From Paraburkholderia phenazinium (GTDB lineage: Bacteria > Pseudomonadota > Gammaproteobacteria > Burkholderiales > Burkholderiaceae), in the NCBI RefSeq assembly GCF_900142845.1, contig NZ_FSRU01000003.1:857176-921175 (forward strand): DNA of 64,000 bases. Reading direction: 5' to 3'. The notes beneath the pieces were generated by a model, which saw only the letters and a program-made list of their open reading frames with translations, had not been told where the DNA came from and did not search any database. The position numbers and the translations under genes are program-made. Below, piece by piece: positions 36,651-47,591 of the stretch (position 1 is its first letter; the number at the start of each line of letters is the position of its first letter).

Positions 36651-37883
36651 TTAGAAATTGCCCAGGAACCAGTCCTTCATGCGCGTGAACACCTGGCCCA
36701 TCGAACCGGATTGCACCGCCACCTTGCGGCCGCGCATCCGTTGCGAACGTCCTTCCACCAGCAGGCCCATCGCGGTCGAGTAGCGCGGATTGCGCACCAC
36801 GTCGGCCAGACCGCCCGCGTATTCCGGCACGCCAATCCGCACCGGCTTCAGGAAAATGTCCTCACCCAGTTCGACCATGCCGATCATCATCGACGCACCA
36901 CCGGTCAACACCACGCCGGAGCTCAGCAGTTCCTCGTAACCCGACTCGCGCACCACCTGCTGCACGAGCGAAAACAGTTCTTCGACACGCGGCTCGATCA
37001 CCGCCGCCAGCGCCTGGCGCGACAGCGTGCGCGGACCGCGCTCGCCCAGCCCCGGCACTTCGATCATCTCGTCCGGATCGGCGAGAGCCTGCTTGGCGAT
37101 GCCGTAGTCCACCTTGATGTCTTCCGCGTCCGGCGTCGGCGTGCGCAGCGCCATGGCGATGTCGCTGGTGATCTGGTCGCCGGCAATCGGAATCACCGCG
37201 GTGTGACGGATCGCGCCTTCGCTGAAGATCGCGATGTCGGTCGTGCCGCCGCCGATATCCACCAGCACCACGCCCAGTTCCTTCTCGTCCTCGGTCAGCA
37301 CCGCCAGCGACGACGCCAGCGGCTGCAGGATCAGGTCGTTCACTTCGAGCCCGCAGCGGCGCACGCACTTGACGATGTTCTGCGCCGCGCTCACCGCGCC
37401 CGTCACGATATGCACCTTCACTTCGAGGCGGATGCCGCTCATGCCGATCGGCTCGCGCACGTCTTCCTGACCGTCGATGATGAATTCCTGGGTCAGGATG
37501 TGCAGCACCTGCTGATCGGTCGGGATGTTGATCGCCTTGGCCGTCTCGATCACGCGGGCGACATCGGCCTGCGTCACTTCCTTTTCCTTGATCGCCACCA
37601 TGCCGCTCGAATTGAACGAGCGGATATGGCTGCCGGCGATCCCGGTGAATACGTTCGTGATCTTGCAGTCGGCCATCAGCTCGGCTTCTTCAAGCGCACG
37701 CTGAATAGACTGCACGGTGGCCTCGATGTTCACCACCACGCCTTTCTTGAGCCCCTTCGATTCGCTCTGGCCGAGGCCGATCACCTCGTAGTGACCTTCG
37801 CCTTTCAGCTCGGCGACGATGGCCACGACCTTCGACGTCCCAATGTCGAGGGCGACCAGCAGATCTTTATAGTCTTTACTCAT
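36651..37883 (-). CDS. ftsA: FtsA, actin-like division protein
   Basis: FtsA tethers FtsZ to the membrane and recruits later division proteins. The 410-residue product has actin-fold ATP-binding motifs: DIGTSKVVAIVAE near residue 11, VDIGGGTTDIAIF near 205 and GVVLTGGASMM near 330. The C-terminal amphipathic tail (VFTRMKDWFLGNF) is the membrane-targeting sequence. It begins 27 bases after the ftsQ stop. Confidence 0.97.
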   Translation of the reverse strand: MSKDYKDLLVALDIGTSKVVAIVAELKGEGHYEVIGLGQSESKGLKKGVVVNIEATVQSIQRALEEAELMADCKITNVFTGIAGSHIRSFNSSGMVAIKEKEVTQADVARVIETAKAINIPTDQQVLHILTQEFIIDGQEDVREPIGMSGIRLEVKVHIVTGAVSAAQNIVKCVRRCGLEVNDLILQPLASSLAVLTEDEKELGVVLVDIGGGTTDIAIFSEGAIRHTAVIPIAGDQITSDIAMALRTPTPDAEDIKVDYGIAKQALADPDEMIEVPGLGERGPRTLSRQALAAVIEPRVEELFSLVQQVVRESGYEELLSSGVVLTGGASMMIGMVELGEDIFLKPVRIGVPEYAGGLADVVRNPRYSTAMGLLVEGRSQRMRGRKVAVQSGSMGQVFTRMKDWFLGNF

Positions 37884-37910
37884 AGCGTGCTCATTGCGTG
37901 TGATGTTCCG

Positions 37911-38663
37911 TTACTTCTTGCCTTTGTCGGGTTCGCTGATAAAGCGCATGCCTGCTGCGCGAATCGCGAAACCGTTCGGATAGCGCAAGTCCGCATACTC
38001 AATGTCCTTCCCCCAACGTTGCGTCACTGCCGCCCACGCCGCCGTCAGGCGCCGGCTGCGATCGAACAGCGTCTGCTGGTTGCGCTCGCGCCCCAGCTCC
38101 ACCTGCGTGCCGTTCGACAGCTTCACCGTCCAGGCGTAACGCGGTGACAGCGTCACTTCGTCCGGCGTCGCGCCCAGCGGCGCAAACCATTTCTTGAAGT
38201 CGCGATACCGCGCGACCACTTCTTGCGCCGTGCCGTCGGGGCCGTCGAAGGCCGGCAAGTCTTCTTCGAGCTCGCCCTGGTTCGCCGTGAACAGTTCGCC
38301 GTCCACGCTCACCAGTTGATCGCTGCCCCACGTTCCAAGCGGTTTGTACTCTTCCAGCGTGACAGCCAGCGCATTCGGCCAGACGCGCCGCACACTTGCG
38401 TGACGCACCCATGGCATCTGCTCGAAGGCCTGGCGCGCCGCATCCAGATCCACGGTAAAAAAGTTGCCCTTCAGCCGGCCCACGACGCCAGCGCGCACCG
38501 TCGGCGTGTTGATGTGCTCGGTGTCGCCGTCTATCTGGATTTCGCGCAGCGCGAAGCTCGGCCGCTGCACCAGCCAGATCCCACCTGCCGCCAGCAGCAC
38601 GAGCACCAGCAACGCGTGCAGCGCGTTGGCGGCGAGATTGAGCTGGCGAACGTTGTTCCACAT
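37911..38663 (-). CDS. ftsQ: FtsQ, division protein (POTRA domain)
   Basis: FtsQ is a bitopic inner-membrane protein that forms a complex with FtsL and FtsB. The 250-residue product has one transmembrane helix near residues 14-34 (ALHALLVLVLLAAGGIWLV), a POTRA domain (about 37-110, with IQIDGDTEHINTPTV) and the FtsQ beta domain. A basic C-terminal tail closes it. It lies 10 bases after the ddl stop, an order shared with E. coli. Confidence 0.95.
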   Translation of the reverse strand: MWNNVRQLNLAANALHALLVLVLLAAGGIWLVQRPSFALREIQIDGDTEHINTPTVRAGVVGRLKGNFFTVDLDAARQAFEQMPWVRHASVRRVWPNALAVTLEEYKPLGTWGSDQLVSVDGELFTANQGELEEDLPAFDGPDGTAQEVVARYRDFKKWFAPLGATPDEVTLSPRYAWTVKLSNGTQVELGRERNQQTLFDRSRRLTAAWAAVTQRWGKDIEYADLRYPNGFAIRAAGMRFISEPDKGKK

Positions 38664-38673
38664 AGCGATGACG

Positions 38674-39615
38674 TCAGTCCTTCAGCGTGAGCGCCAACAC
38701 GCTCACGACCAGTTCTTTGTAGCTGATGCCGACCGCGCGCGCCGCTTTCGGCGGCAGCGAGTGATCGGTCATGCCCGGCGCCGTATTCACTTCGAGGAAA
38801 TATGGGTTGCCCGCGCCGTCCAGCATGAAATCGGCACGGCCCCAATCGGTGCAGCCGAGCACGTCGAAGGCGCGGCGCGCCAGCGTCTTCAGGCGCGCTT
38901 CCTCCGCCGGCGCCACGCCGCACGGAATCAGGTACTGCGTGTCGTTGGCGACGTACTTCGCGTGATAGTCGTAGAACTCGCCCGCCGGCACGATGCGGAT
39001 CACCGGCAGATCGAGGTCGCCGGCGATGCATGCGGTGTACTCGCCGCCGCCTTCGATGCTCTTTTCCACCACCACGATCCTGTCGAACTTCGCGGCTTCT
39101 TCGAGCGCGGCCGGCAACGCGTCGGCGCTCTTCACCTTGATCACCGCGACGCTCGAACCTTCGCTCGCCGGCTTTACGAAAAGCGGCAAACCGAGCTTTG
39201 CGACGATCCCCGCGGCACACGCCGCGTAGTCGTCACCGCGCAGCACTGCTTCGAACGACGGCGTCGGCACGCCCAGTTGCTGCCACACGAGCTTGGTGCG
39301 GAACTTGTCCAGACCGAGCGCCGAACCCAGCACGCCGCTGCCGGTATAGCGAATGCCGTAAAAATCGAGCGCGCCCTGGATCTGGCCGTTCTCGCCATAG
39401 CCGCCGTGCAGCGCGTTGAAGGCGCGCACAAAGCCCTCTTCCTTCAACGCCGCGAGCGGACGCTCGGCGGGGTCGAACGGATGCGCGTCGATGCCGGCCT
39501 CGCGCAGCCCTTGCACCACGAGGCGGCCCGAGTTGAGCGACACTTCGCGCTCGGCGGATTCACCGCCGAGCAGCACCGCCACTTTGCCGAACGCTTTAGG
39601 ATCGATACTGCTCAT
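38674..39615 (-). CDS. ddl: D-alanine--D-alanine ligase
   Basis: Ddl makes the D-Ala-D-Ala dipeptide that MurF adds to the peptidoglycan precursor. The 313-residue product has the ATP-grasp fold with [21 protein letters not shown] at the N-terminus, [11 protein letters not shown] near residue 150 and [20 protein letters not shown] near 275. It is coupled to murC by an ATGA overlap. It corresponds to the dcw-linked DdlB of E. coli. Confidence 0.97.
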   Translation of the reverse strand: MSSIDPKAFGKVAVLLGGESAEREVSLNSGRLVVQGLREAGIDAHPFDPAERPLAALKEEGFVRAFNALHGGYGENGQIQGALDFYGIRYTGSGVLGSALGLDKFRTKLVWQQLGVPTPSFEAVLRGDDYAACAAGIVAKLGLPLFVKPASEGSSVAVIKVKSADALPAALEEAAKFDRIVVVEKSIEGGGEYTACIAGDLDLPVIRIVPAGEFYDYHAKYVANDTQYLIPCGVAPAEEARLKTLARRAFDVLGCTDWGRADFMLDGAGNPYFLEVNTAPGMTDHSLPPKAARAVGISYKELVVSVLALTLKD

Positions 39616-41018
39616 TTCACACCTTCGTTTTGCGCGAGACGACCCGGCACACCGCCGATCGAACCCGCACCCATCGTGATCACCACATCGCCTTCGCGCA
39701 CGAGGCTCGCGAGCGCATCCGGCACTTCATCCACCGTTTCGACAAACACCGGCTCGGTCTTGCCCGCGACGCGGATCGCGCGTGCGAGCGCCCGGCCGTC
39801 GGCTGCCACGATCGGCGCTTCGCCCGCCGAATAAACTTCCGTCAGCACCAGCGCGTCGACGGTGGACAGCACCTTCACAAAGTCCTCGAAGCAGTCGCGC
39901 GTACGCGTGAAGCGGTGCGGCTGGAACGCCAGCACCAGACGCCGGTCCGGGAACGCACCGCGCGCCGCTGCGATGGTCGCGGCCATTTCGACCGGGTGAT
40001 GGCCGTAGTCGTCGACCAGCGTGTAGGTACCGCCGGTCTCGCCACCCGAACTGACCGGCACTTCGCCGTAGCGCTGGAAGCGCCGGCCTACGCCGTTGAA
40101 ATCTGCCAGCGCTCGCTGGATATCGGCATCTTTCACCTCAAGTTCAGTCGCAATCGCAATGGCGGCGAGGGCGTTCTGAACATTGTGGATACCCGGCAGG
40201 TTCAACACGATGTCGAGCGGCGCCGCATCTTCGCGCATCGCCGTGAAATGCATCTTGCCGTCATGCGCCTCGACGTTGACCGCGCGCACCTGCGCATCGG
40301 CCGCGAGACCATAGCGGATGATCGGCTTCGAGACGAACGGCAGGATCTCCTTCACGTTCGGATCGTCGACGCACAGCACCGCGATGCCGTAGAACGGCAG
40401 TCGATGCGTGAACTCGATGAACGCCTGCTTGAGCCGCGCGAAATCGTGGCCGTAGGTGTCCATATGATCGGCGTCGATGTTCGTGATGACTTCGATCACC
40501 GGGAACAGATTCAGGAACGAAGCGTCCGACTCGTCCGCTTCGGCGACGATGAAGTCGCCCGTACCCAGACGTGCATTGGCGCCGGCACTGATCAGCCGGC
40601 CGCCGATCACGAAGGTCGGATCGAGTCCGCCCGCGGCGAGCACGCTCGCCACCAGCGAGGTGGTCGTGGTCTTGCCATGCGTGCCGGCGATCGCGATGCC
40701 CTGCTTCAGGCGCATCAGTTCCGCGAGCATCACGGCACGCGGCACGATCGGAATGCGCCGATGGCGCGCCGCCAGCACTTCCGGGTTGTCGCTGCGCACG
40801 GCCGTCGATACGACCACGGCGTTCGCCCCTTCGATGTTCTCAGCGGCATGGCCAATCGCAATGCGTGCGCCAAGCGCCGCGAGCCGGTCGGTCACCGCGT
40901 TCTTCGTGAGATCCGAGCCGCTCACCTGATAGCCGAGGTTGACCAGCACCTCGGCGATGCCGCTCATCCCTGCGCCGCCGATGCCGACGAAATGAATATG
41001 TTTGACGATGTGTTTCAT
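39612..41018 (-). CDS. murC: MurC, UDP-N-acetylmuramate--L-alanine ligase
   Basis: MurC adds L-alanine to UDP-MurNAc. The 468-residue product begins [20 protein letters not shown], the family's N-terminal Rossmann motif, and has the ATP-binding [10 protein letters not shown] near residue 115. The start at 41018 is chosen by this motif; an open frame upstream lies inside murG. It overlaps murG (ATGA) and ddl (ATGA). No murB is present nearby. Confidence 0.98.
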   Translation of the reverse strand: MKHIVKHIHFVGIGGAGMSGIAEVLVNLGYQVSGSDLTKNAVTDRLAALGARIAIGHAAENIEGANAVVVSTAVRSDNPEVLAARHRRIPIVPRAVMLAELMRLKQGIAIAGTHGKTTTTSLVASVLAAGGLDPTFVIGGRLISAGANARLGTGDFIVAEADESDASFLNLFPVIEVITNIDADHMDTYGHDFARLKQAFIEFTHRLPFYGIAVLCVDDPNVKEILPFVSKPIIRYGLAADAQVRAVNVEAHDGKMHFTAMREDAAPLDIVLNLPGIHNVQNALAAIAIATELEVKDADIQRALADFNGVGRRFQRYGEVPVSSGGETGGTYTLVDDYGHHPVEMAATIAAARGAFPDRRLVLAFQPHRFTRTRDCFEDFVKVLSTVDALVLTEVYSAGEAPIVAADGRALARAIRVAGKTEPVFVETVDEVPDALASLVREGDVVITMGAGSIGGVPGRLAQNEGVK

Positions 41019-42142
41019 TGTTGCCTTCCTTCTGTGCTCGGGCTCCGGCTCGGGACGACGCCTGCCGCTTCCGCGCAAATCTGCGCGACCTGCTCGGTGG
41101 CATCGGGTTTCGCGAGCGAGCGCGAACGCTCTGCCATCTCCGCGAGACTCTCGCGGGTCTGACCGCGCAACCATGCAGCGAGGCCTTCCGCCGTAAGGTC
41201 GCGTTGCTGCACCACCAGCGCCGCGCCGTGGTCGGCGAGGAACGCTGCGTTGGTTGTCTGGTGATCGTCGACCGCGAACGGAAACGGCACGAAAAACGCC
41301 GCCACGCCCACTGCCGCGATCTCGGCGACCGTCATCGCGCCCGAACGGCAGATCACCAGATCCGCGTTCGCGTAGGCGCTCGTCATGTCGTCGATGAACG
41401 GCACGAGTTGCACGTCCTCACCGGTCTGCAAGCCTGCTTCCGCGTAGTTCGCCCGCAGCCCGTCGATATGCTTCGCGCCCGCCTGATGCACGATGCGCGG
41501 ACGTTGCTGCGGCGTCAAAACAGCCAGCGCGCGCGGCACCACTTCGTTAAGCGCGGTGGCGCCCAGACTGCCGCCCACCACCAGCACATTCAGCGGACCG
41601 CTGCGTTGTGCGTAGCGTGCTTTGGGTGGCAATGTGCGCGCAAGTTCCTCACGAATCGGATTGCCGGTCCATTCAGCGTGCGGCAATGCGTTCGGAAACG
41701 CCACCAGCACACGTCTGGCGAGCTTCGCGAGCACCTTGTTCGCGAGGCCGGCGATCGAATTCTGTTCGTGCAGCACGAGCGGACGACCGCTTAACGCCGT
41801 CATCACGCCGGCCGGGAAGGTGATGTAACCGCCCATGCCGAGCACCACATCGGGCTTCACACGACGCAGCACGCTCAGGCTTTGCGCGCACGCACGCAGC
41901 AGGTTGACCGGCAGCATCAGCTTGGTCTTCAGTCCCTTGCCGCGCACGCCGCCGAAACGCACGGATTCCATCGGGATGCCGTGCTTCGCGACGAGGGTTG
42001 CTTCCATGCCCGCGGGGTTGCCGAGCCACACGACTTTCCAGCCCCACGCCTGCATCAGATGAGCGACCGCCAGCCCCGGGAACACGTGTCCCCCGGTGCC
42101 GCCGGCCATCACCATCAGCGTGCGCTGTTGCGTGGGGGTCAT
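41015..42142 (-). CDS. murG: MurG, lipid II synthesis glycosyltransferase
   Basis: MurG transfers GlcNAc to lipid I at the cytoplasmic face of the inner membrane, giving lipid II. The 375-residue product has the glycine-rich [16 protein letters not shown] at its N-terminus, the second Gly-rich loop [11 protein letters not shown] near residue 105 and [10 protein letters not shown] near 200. The long open frame upstream of 42142 overlaps ftsW and is not used; the start is preceded by GGAGGGAAAGT. It overlaps ftsW and murC by four bases each. Confidence 0.98.
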   Translation of the reverse strand: MTPTQQRTLMVMAGGTGGHVFPGLAVAHLMQAWGWKVVWLGNPAGMEATLVAKHGIPMESVRFGGVRGKGLKTKLMLPVNLLRACAQSLSVLRRVKPDVVLGMGGYITFPAGVMTALSGRPLVLHEQNSIAGLANKVLAKLARRVLVAFPNALPHAEWTGNPIREELARTLPPKARYAQRSGPLNVLVVGGSLGATALNEVVPRALAVLTPQQRPRIVHQAGAKHIDGLRANYAEAGLQTGEDVQLVPFIDDMTSAYANADLVICRSGAMTVAEIAAVGVAAFFVPFPFAVDDHQTTNAAFLADHGAALVVQQRDLTAEGLAAWLRGQTRESLAEMAERSRSLAKPDATEQVAQICAEAAGVVPSRSPSTEGRQQ

Positions 42143-43401
42143 ACTTTCCCTCCGCGCATCAACACCCGGTTCTCGTAATCCACTCGCATCAGCAAAGCCA
42201 CCGCCACGCAGTTCAGCAAAATGCCCGAGCCGCCGTAGCTGACGAGCGGCAGCGTGAGACCTTTGGTGGGCAGCAAGCCGAGGTTCACGCCCATGTTGAT
42301 GAAGGTCTGCGCGCCGAACCACAGGCCAATGCCCTTCGCGACCAGTCCCGCAAACGTGCGATCCAGCGCCAGCGCCTGACGGCCGATTTCGAACGAGCGG
42401 CGCACGATCCAGTAAAACATCAGGATCACCACCAGCACGCCGACAAAACCGAGTTCCTCGCCGATCACCGCGAGGATGAAGTCGGTATGCGCTTCCGGCA
42501 GATAGTTGAGCTTTTCGACGCTGCCGCCGAGACCCACGCCGAACCACTCGCCGCGCCCGAACGCGATCAGCGAGTGCGTCAACTGATACGCCTTGCCTTG
42601 CGCGTACCGGTCGTCCCACGGATCGAGATACGCGAAAATCCGCTCGCGACGCCACGGCGACGCCCACACCAGCAAGCTGAACGTGCCGACCGCGGTGGCC
42701 ACGAGGCCGCCGAACAGCTTGCCGTTCACACCGCCGAGGAACAGCACGCCCATCGCGATGGCCGCGATCACCATGAACGCGCCCATGTCTGGTTCGAGCA
42801 GCAGCAGCGCGCCGACCACGCCGACCGCGAAAGCCATCGGCAGAAAGCCCTTGGCGAAGCTGTGCATGTACTCCTGCTTGCGCACCGTGTAGTTCGCCGC
42901 GTAGATCGTCACGGCGAGCTTCATGATTTCCGACGGCTGCATGTTCGTGATGCCGAGCGGAATCCAGCGGCGCGCGCCGTTCACGCCCTTGCCGACGTGC
43001 GGAATCAGCACGATCACGAGACTGACCAGCGCGAGCAGGAAGATCTTCGGCGCGTATTTGTCCCACGTCGAAACCGGGATGCGGAAGGCCGCCACGCCAA
43101 TCACCGAACCCAGCACCACGAAGATGATCTGGCGGACAAGAAAGGCCCAGTCGCGATACGACGAGTACTTCGGCGAGTCCGGCATCGCGATCGACGCCGA
43201 GTACACCATCACGATGCCGAGGCCGAGCAGCGCGATCACCACCCACAGCAGCGAGTGATCGTAGTCGAGCATGCGCGAGCGCAGCGGACGCACGCCGTTG
43301 ACGGCGCTCGCGAGCCCGCTCGCGGTGCGGCTGGCGCTTGCATCGCCGACTGAGCCGCGCTGTTTGGCGAGGCGCGAACCGAAGCGTTCCGACCAGCTCA
43401 T
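42139..43401 (-). CDS. ftsW: FtsW, septal peptidoglycan polymerase
   Basis: FtsW is the SEDS-family glycosyltransferase that polymerises lipid II at the septum together with FtsI. The 420-residue polytopic product has about ten transmembrane helices and conserved family segments: [10 protein letters not shown] around residue 215, [13 protein letters not shown] near 320, and the C-terminal [10 protein letters not shown]. An N-terminal cytoplasmic stretch of about 45 residues is longer than in E. coli. It is coupled to murD and murG by ATGA overlaps. Confidence 0.97.
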   Translation of the reverse strand: MSWSERFGSRLAKQRGSVGDASASRTASGLASAVNGVRPLRSRMLDYDHSLLWVVIALLGLGIVMVYSASIAMPDSPKYSSYRDWAFLVRQIIFVVLGSVIGVAAFRIPVSTWDKYAPKIFLLALVSLVIVLIPHVGKGVNGARRWIPLGITNMQPSEIMKLAVTIYAANYTVRKQEYMHSFAKGFLPMAFAVGVVGALLLLEPDMGAFMVIAAIAMGVLFLGGVNGKLFGGLVATAVGTFSLLVWASPWRRERIFAYLDPWDDRYAQGKAYQLTHSLIAFGRGEWFGVGLGGSVEKLNYLPEAHTDFILAVIGEELGFVGVLVVILMFYWIVRRSFEIGRQALALDRTFAGLVAKGIGLWFGAQTFINMGVNLGLLPTKGLTLPLVSYGGSGILLNCVAVALLMRVDYENRVLMRGGKV

Positions 43402-44933
43402 ATCATCGTCCCCCGTTCGGCCGCGATGTCTTCCACCGTGCTGCGGAACACCGCGGCACGATGCGCGTAACCCTTGAACATGTCGAAGCTCGCGCAGGCC
43501 GGCGACAGCAGCACCGCGTCGCCCGGCTGCGCGAGCGCCGTGGCGGCGCGCGTGGCGTCTTCGAGCGTGGCGTGATCGGTGAGGGCGATGCCGGTGTCGG
43601 CGAGCGCGGCACGAATCTGCGGCGCATCGCGGCCGATCAGCATGACCCCGCGGCACCAGCGCATCACCGGTGCGGCGAGCGGCTCGAAGTCCTGGCCCTT
43701 ACCGTCGCCGCCGGCGATCAGCACCACACGTTGCGCCAGACCGTCGAGCGCCGCGACCGTCGCGCCGACGTTGGTGCCCTTGCTGTCGTCCACGTAGTCG
43801 ATGCCTTCGATCGACGCGATCAGCTCGACCCGATGCGGCTCGCCGCGGTATTCGCGCAAGCCGTGCAGCAACGGTGCGCCCGGCAGGTCGATGGCACGCG
43901 CGAGCGCATAGGCCGCGAGCGCGTTGGCCGCGTTGTGCAGGCCGCGGATGCGCAGCGCGTCGGCCGGCATCAGGCGCTTGAGGCCGAGGTTCGGCGGTGC
44001 GGCAGTTTCGCCCTTGCGACGGCGGGTCGGCGCGGGTTCGTCCGAGGCGTCGCGGTCGTGCGCTTCCACCAGCCAGATGATGCCGTTATCGCGCAGCAGA
44101 CCGTAGTCGCCGGGACGCGTCGGCTCGGTGACGCCGAAGGTAATCGCCGGTGCCGGGCTGTCGCCCGCTGCGGCGTCCTTCGCGGGGCTTGCCGCGAGCG
44201 CCATCACGCGGGCGTCGTCGCGATTGAGCACGCGCACGGTCTGCGGTCCGAAGATCCGGCCTTTGGCGGCGGCGTAGGCATCCAGGCCACCGTGCCAGTC
44301 GAGGTGGTCCTGCGTAATGTTGAGAATGACGGCCGCGTCGGGCGCGAACGTGTGCGCCGTTTCCAGCTGGAAGCTCGACAGTTCGAGCACCCATACATCG
44401 GGCAACGCGGTGTGGTCGATGGCTTCGGTGAGCTTGTCGAGCGCAGCCGGGCTGATATTGCCCGCCACCGCGACCTTCTTGCCGGTGCGTTCGCACAACA
44501 GGCCAGTGAGGCTCGTCGTCGTGGTTTTGCCGTTGGTGCCGGTGATCGCTATTACCTTTGGCGCGTAGCCGCTCTCGCCGAGCGTCTTCAGCGCCTGGGC
44601 GAAAAATTCGAGTTCACCCCACACGGGGATGTCTTTTTCACGGGCTTCGCTAATCAGCGGCAACAGATCCGCGGCGAGCGGCGACAGGCCGGGGCTGATC
44701 GCCACCAGCTCCACACCTTCGAGCAGCACAGGCGAAAACGGGCCGCCGACAAAGTCGGCATCGATGCCGTGCGCTTCGAGTCCGGACAGATTCGGCGGCA
44801 CCTCGCGCGTATCCGCCACGCGCAGCCGACACCCGTGCCGCGCGCACCAGCGCGCCATCGCGAGACCGGATTCACCGAGTCCCAGCACGAGCACCATCGG
44901 CTTTTGCCGATCCCGAAACTTCTCGCCAAACAT
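43398..44933 (-). CDS. murD: MurD, UDP-N-acetylmuramoyl-L-alanine--D-glutamate ligase
   Basis: MurD adds D-glutamate to the UDP-MurNAc-L-Ala precursor. The 511-residue product is longer than the roughly 440 of E. coli. The extra length includes a polar insertion near residues 290-335 ([18 protein letters not shown]), seen in Burkholderia-type enzymes. The ATP-binding motif [10 protein letters not shown] lies near residue 133, and [14 protein letters not shown] near 385 is a typical C-terminal domain element. It starts 31 bases after the mraY stop. Confidence 0.96.
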   Translation of the reverse strand: MFGEKFRDRQKPMVLVLGLGESGLAMARWCARHGCRLRVADTREVPPNLSGLEAHGIDADFVGGPFSPVLLEGVELVAISPGLSPLAADLLPLISEAREKDIPVWGELEFFAQALKTLGESGYAPKVIAITGTNGKTTTTSLTGLLCERTGKKVAVAGNISPAALDKLTEAIDHTALPDVWVLELSSFQLETAHTFAPDAAVILNITQDHLDWHGGLDAYAAAKGRIFGPQTVRVLNRDDARVMALAASPAKDAAAGDSPAPAITFGVTEPTRPGDYGLLRDNGIIWLVEAHDRDASDEPAPTRRRKGETAAPPNLGLKRLMPADALRIRGLHNAANALAAYALARAIDLPGAPLLHGLREYRGEPHRVELIASIEGIDYVDDSKGTNVGATVAALDGLAQRVVLIAGGDGKGQDFEPLAAPVMRWCRGVMLIGRDAPQIRAALADTGIALTDHATLEDATRAATALAQPGDAVLLSPACASFDMFKGYAHRAAVFRSTVEDIAAERGTMI

Positions 44934-44964
44934 TGCTGACTTTCCCTTTGACTTCGAAAACGGC

Positions 44965-46134
44965 TTAACGCAACTTGAGCGTGGACAACCCGAACAGACA
45001 CAGCATCAACGTGATGATCCAGAAGCGCACGACAACCTGCGTTTCTTTCCAGCCGGACAATTCGAAATGGTGATGCAGCGGCGCCATCTTGAAGAGACGC
45101 CGGCCTTCGCCGAAACGGCGCTTGGTGAACTTGAACCACGTCACCTGCAACATCACCGAGAGCGTTTCCGCGACGAAGATGCCGCCCATGATGAAGAGCA
45201 CGATTTCCTGACGCACGATCACCGCGACCGTGCCGAGCGCGCCGCCCAGCGCCAGCGCGCCCACGTCGCCCATGAACATCTGCGCGGGGTGCGTGTTGAA
45301 CCAGAGGAACGCCAGCCCGGCCCCACCCATGGCGGAGCAGAAAATCAGCAACTCGCCGGCGCCGGCAATGTGCGGAAACAGCAGATACTTCGAATAGACC
45401 GAACTGCCCATCACATACGCGAACACGCCCAGCGACGCGCCCACCAGCACGACCGGCATGATCACCAGGCCGTCGAGACCGTCGGTGAGGTTCACCGCGT
45501 TGCTCGCGCCGACGATCACCAGATACGTCAGCACGATGAAGCCCCACACGCCGAGCGGATAGCTGATCGACTTGAAGAACGGCAGCATCAGGTCGGCGTG
45601 CGGGGGCAGGCCCATCGACAGGCCGCTGCGCACCCACGCCATGAACAGGTCGTACACGCGCACGTTGCTCGCTTCGGAGACGCTGAAGGCGAGATACACG
45701 GCGGCGAACAGGCCGATCACCGACTGCCAGAAATACTTCTCGCGCGACGACATGCCGCGCGGATCCTTGTAGACCACCTTGCGGTAATCGTCGACCCAGC
45801 CGATCACGCCGAAGCCGAACGTCACCAGAATCACGATCCAGATAAAGCGGTTGGTCAGATCGGCCCACAGCAGCGTCGATACCGCGATGCCGAGCAGGAT
45901 CAGCACGCCGCCCATGGTGGGCGTGCCGGATTTGACGAGGTGAGTTTGCGGGCCGTCTTTACGGACAGCCTGGCCCACCTTCATGGCGGTCAGCTTGCGG
46001 ATCACCGCCGGGCCGCAGACGAGCCCGATCAACAGCGCGGTAATCGTCGCCGCCACCGCTCGGAAAGTCAGATAACTGAACACGCGCAAGAAGCTTGCGT
46101 CATTCTGCAGCCATTGCGCCAGCGCCAGTAGCAT
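44965..46134 (-). CDS. mraY: MraY, phospho-MurNAc-pentapeptide translocase
   Basis: MraY attaches phospho-MurNAc-pentapeptide to undecaprenyl phosphate, forming lipid I in the inner membrane. The 389-residue product has ten predicted helices and the family motifs KSGTPTMGG near residue 70, NLTDGLDGL near 215 and [12 protein letters not shown] near 285. The start at 46134 ([10 protein letters not shown]) follows the family; an ATG 21 bases upstream is a possible alternative. It lies 17 bases after the murF stop. Confidence 0.97.
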   Translation of the reverse strand: MLLALAQWLQNDASFLRVFSYLTFRAVAATITALLIGLVCGPAVIRKLTAMKVGQAVRKDGPQTHLVKSGTPTMGGVLILLGIAVSTLLWADLTNRFIWIVILVTFGFGVIGWVDDYRKVVYKDPRGMSSREKYFWQSVIGLFAAVYLAFSVSEASNVRVYDLFMAWVRSGLSMGLPPHADLMLPFFKSISYPLGVWGFIVLTYLVIVGASNAVNLTDGLDGLVIMPVVLVGASLGVFAYVMGSSVYSKYLLFPHIAGAGELLIFCSAMGGAGLAFLWFNTHPAQMFMGDVGALALGGALGTVAVIVRQEIVLFIMGGIFVAETLSVMLQVTWFKFTKRRFGEGRRLFKMAPLHHHFELSGWKETQVVVRFWIITLMLCLFGLSTLKLR

Positions 46135-46151
46135 GCTTCGGTCCTTCCAGT

Positions 46152-47591
46152 TCAATGCGCACCGGGCGCTGCGCCCGGTGCAGTGGGTTGTGGACTCGTT
46201 ACGGCGTCCACCACGCGTTCCATTTGCATGAAGCGCGAGCCTTTCACGAGAAGCGTTGCCGCAGCGCCCTTGCCGGACAATTCCGGGGCCTGCAGCAGTT
46301 GAGCGACGAGCGTCGCGACGTCGTCGACATGATGTGCATCCGCGCCATACGCGGTGCAGGCATCGCGCGACGCAGCGCCGAGCGCGTACAGCGCGTCGAT
46401 GCCGCGCTCTTTGGCGTAAGCACCGATTTCGCGGTGAAACGCCGGACCGTGATCGCCGACTTCGCCCATGTCGCCCATCACCAGCACGCGCGGCGAGGGA
46501 CGGGAGGCGAGCACGTCGATCGCGGCGCGCATCGAATCGGGATTCGCGTTGTAGGTGTCGTCGATGACGGTGGCGCCCGCGAGCGTACCGAGCGCCGCGC
46601 GCTTGACCTGCAGACGCCCTTTCACCGCACCGAACGATTCGAGCCCGCGTTTGATCGCGTCGAGCGATACGCTGGCGGCCAGCGCAGCGGCCGTGGCCGC
46701 CAGCGCGTTGTGCGCGTTGTGGTCGCCGAGCACTTGCAGCGTGACGTCGAGGTGGCCTTCCGGCGTGTCGATGCTCAGCAGGTTGCCGGCGAAGACGCCT
46801 TTCACCGCGGCGTCGGTCGAACGGCCGTCGTTATTCAGCGCGAAGTCGACGATGCGGTTGCCGGTGGCCGCGACGCGCCAGATGCTCGCGTATGCGTCGT
46901 CCGCCGGAAACACGGCAACACCTTCCGGTGACAACGCGTGAATCACGCTCGCATGCTCGAGCGCGACGGCCTCGACGGTGGTCATGAATTCCTGGTGCTC
47001 GCGCTGCGCGTTGTTCACCACCGCCACGGTAGGCTCGGCGATCTTTCCGAGCAACGCGGTTTCGCCCGGGTGATTCATCCCGAGTTCGACCACCGCCAAC
47101 CGATGCACCGCGCTCAGGCGAAACAGCGTCAGCGGCACGCCGATGTCGTTGTTGAAGTTACCCGCAGTGGCAAGCCGCGCGTCCGCGCCGACAGCCGCGG
47201 CGAAGATCGACGCAATCATTTCCTTGACCGTGGTCTTGCCGTTGCTGCCCGTCACTGCGACGAGCGGCATCGTGAAGCGGCGCCGCCAGCCGCGCGCGAG
47301 CGCGCCGAGCGCGACGCGCGTGTCGGCGACCTGCAAGGCCGGCAGATTCCAGCCGGCCGGGGTGCGCGTCACCAGCGCCGCTGCGATCTGGCGCGCGGCC
47401 ACGTCCGGCAGAAAGTCGTGCGCGTCGAAGCGGTCGCCCTTGAGCGCGACGAACAGATCGCCGGGACCGGCGGTGCGGCTGTCGGTCGAGACGCGTTCGA
47501 AGGCCACACTGTCGTCGCCGAGAACGGTCGCGCCCGGGATCAGCGCGGCGGCTTCGCGCAGGGAAAACATCGCTTCACCTGGCCGGGTCAT
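46152..47591 (-). CDS. murF: MurF, UDP-MurNAc-tripeptide--D-Ala-D-Ala ligase
   Basis: MurF completes the cytoplasmic pentapeptide precursor by adding D-Ala-D-Ala. The 479-residue product has [11 protein letters not shown] near residue 117, LGMNHPGE near 175 and [13 protein letters not shown] near 345. Two starts are possible: 47591, which overlaps murE as ATGA and has GGAGG upstream, and 47570 ([10 protein letters not shown]), which has its own AGGTGAA. The first is kept because of the overlap pattern in the cluster. Confidence 0.95.
   Translation of the reverse strand: MTRPGEAMFSLREAAALIPGATVLGDDSVAFERVSTDSRTAGPGDLFVALKGDRFDAHDFLPDVAARQIAAALVTRTPAGWNLPALQVADTRVALGALARGWRRRFTMPLVAVTGSNGKTTVKEMIASIFAAAVGADARLATAGNFNNDIGVPLTLFRLSAVHRLAVVELGMNHPGETALLGKIAEPTVAVVNNAQREHQEFMTTVEAVALEHASVIHALSPEGVAVFPADDAYASIWRVAATGNRIVDFALNNDGRSTDAAVKGVFAGNLLSIDTPEGHLDVTLQVLGDHNAHNALAATAAALAASVSLDAIKRGLESFGAVKGRLQVKRAALGTLAGATVIDDTYNANPDSMRAAIDVLASRPSPRVLVMGDMGEVGDHGPAFHREIGAYAKERGIDALYALGAASRDACTAYGADAHHVDDVATLVAQLLQAPELSGKGAAATLLVKGSRFMQMERVVDAVTSPQPTAPGAAPGAH

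Noticed and set aside
35103..38147. Long plus-strand open frame (1014 codons) opposite ftsZ, ftsA and ftsQ
   Set aside because: It is the mirror of strongly conserved genes on the other strand; high GC content creates long antisense frames. The translation is His/Arg-rich with no recognisable domain.
39630..41162. Plus-strand open frame of 510 codons opposite murC
   Set aside because: Antisense shadow of murC with Arg/His-rich composition.
42143..43246. In-frame extension of murG upstream
   Set aside because: It lies within ftsW in another frame; the conserved MAGGTGGH segment and ribosome site place the start at 42142.
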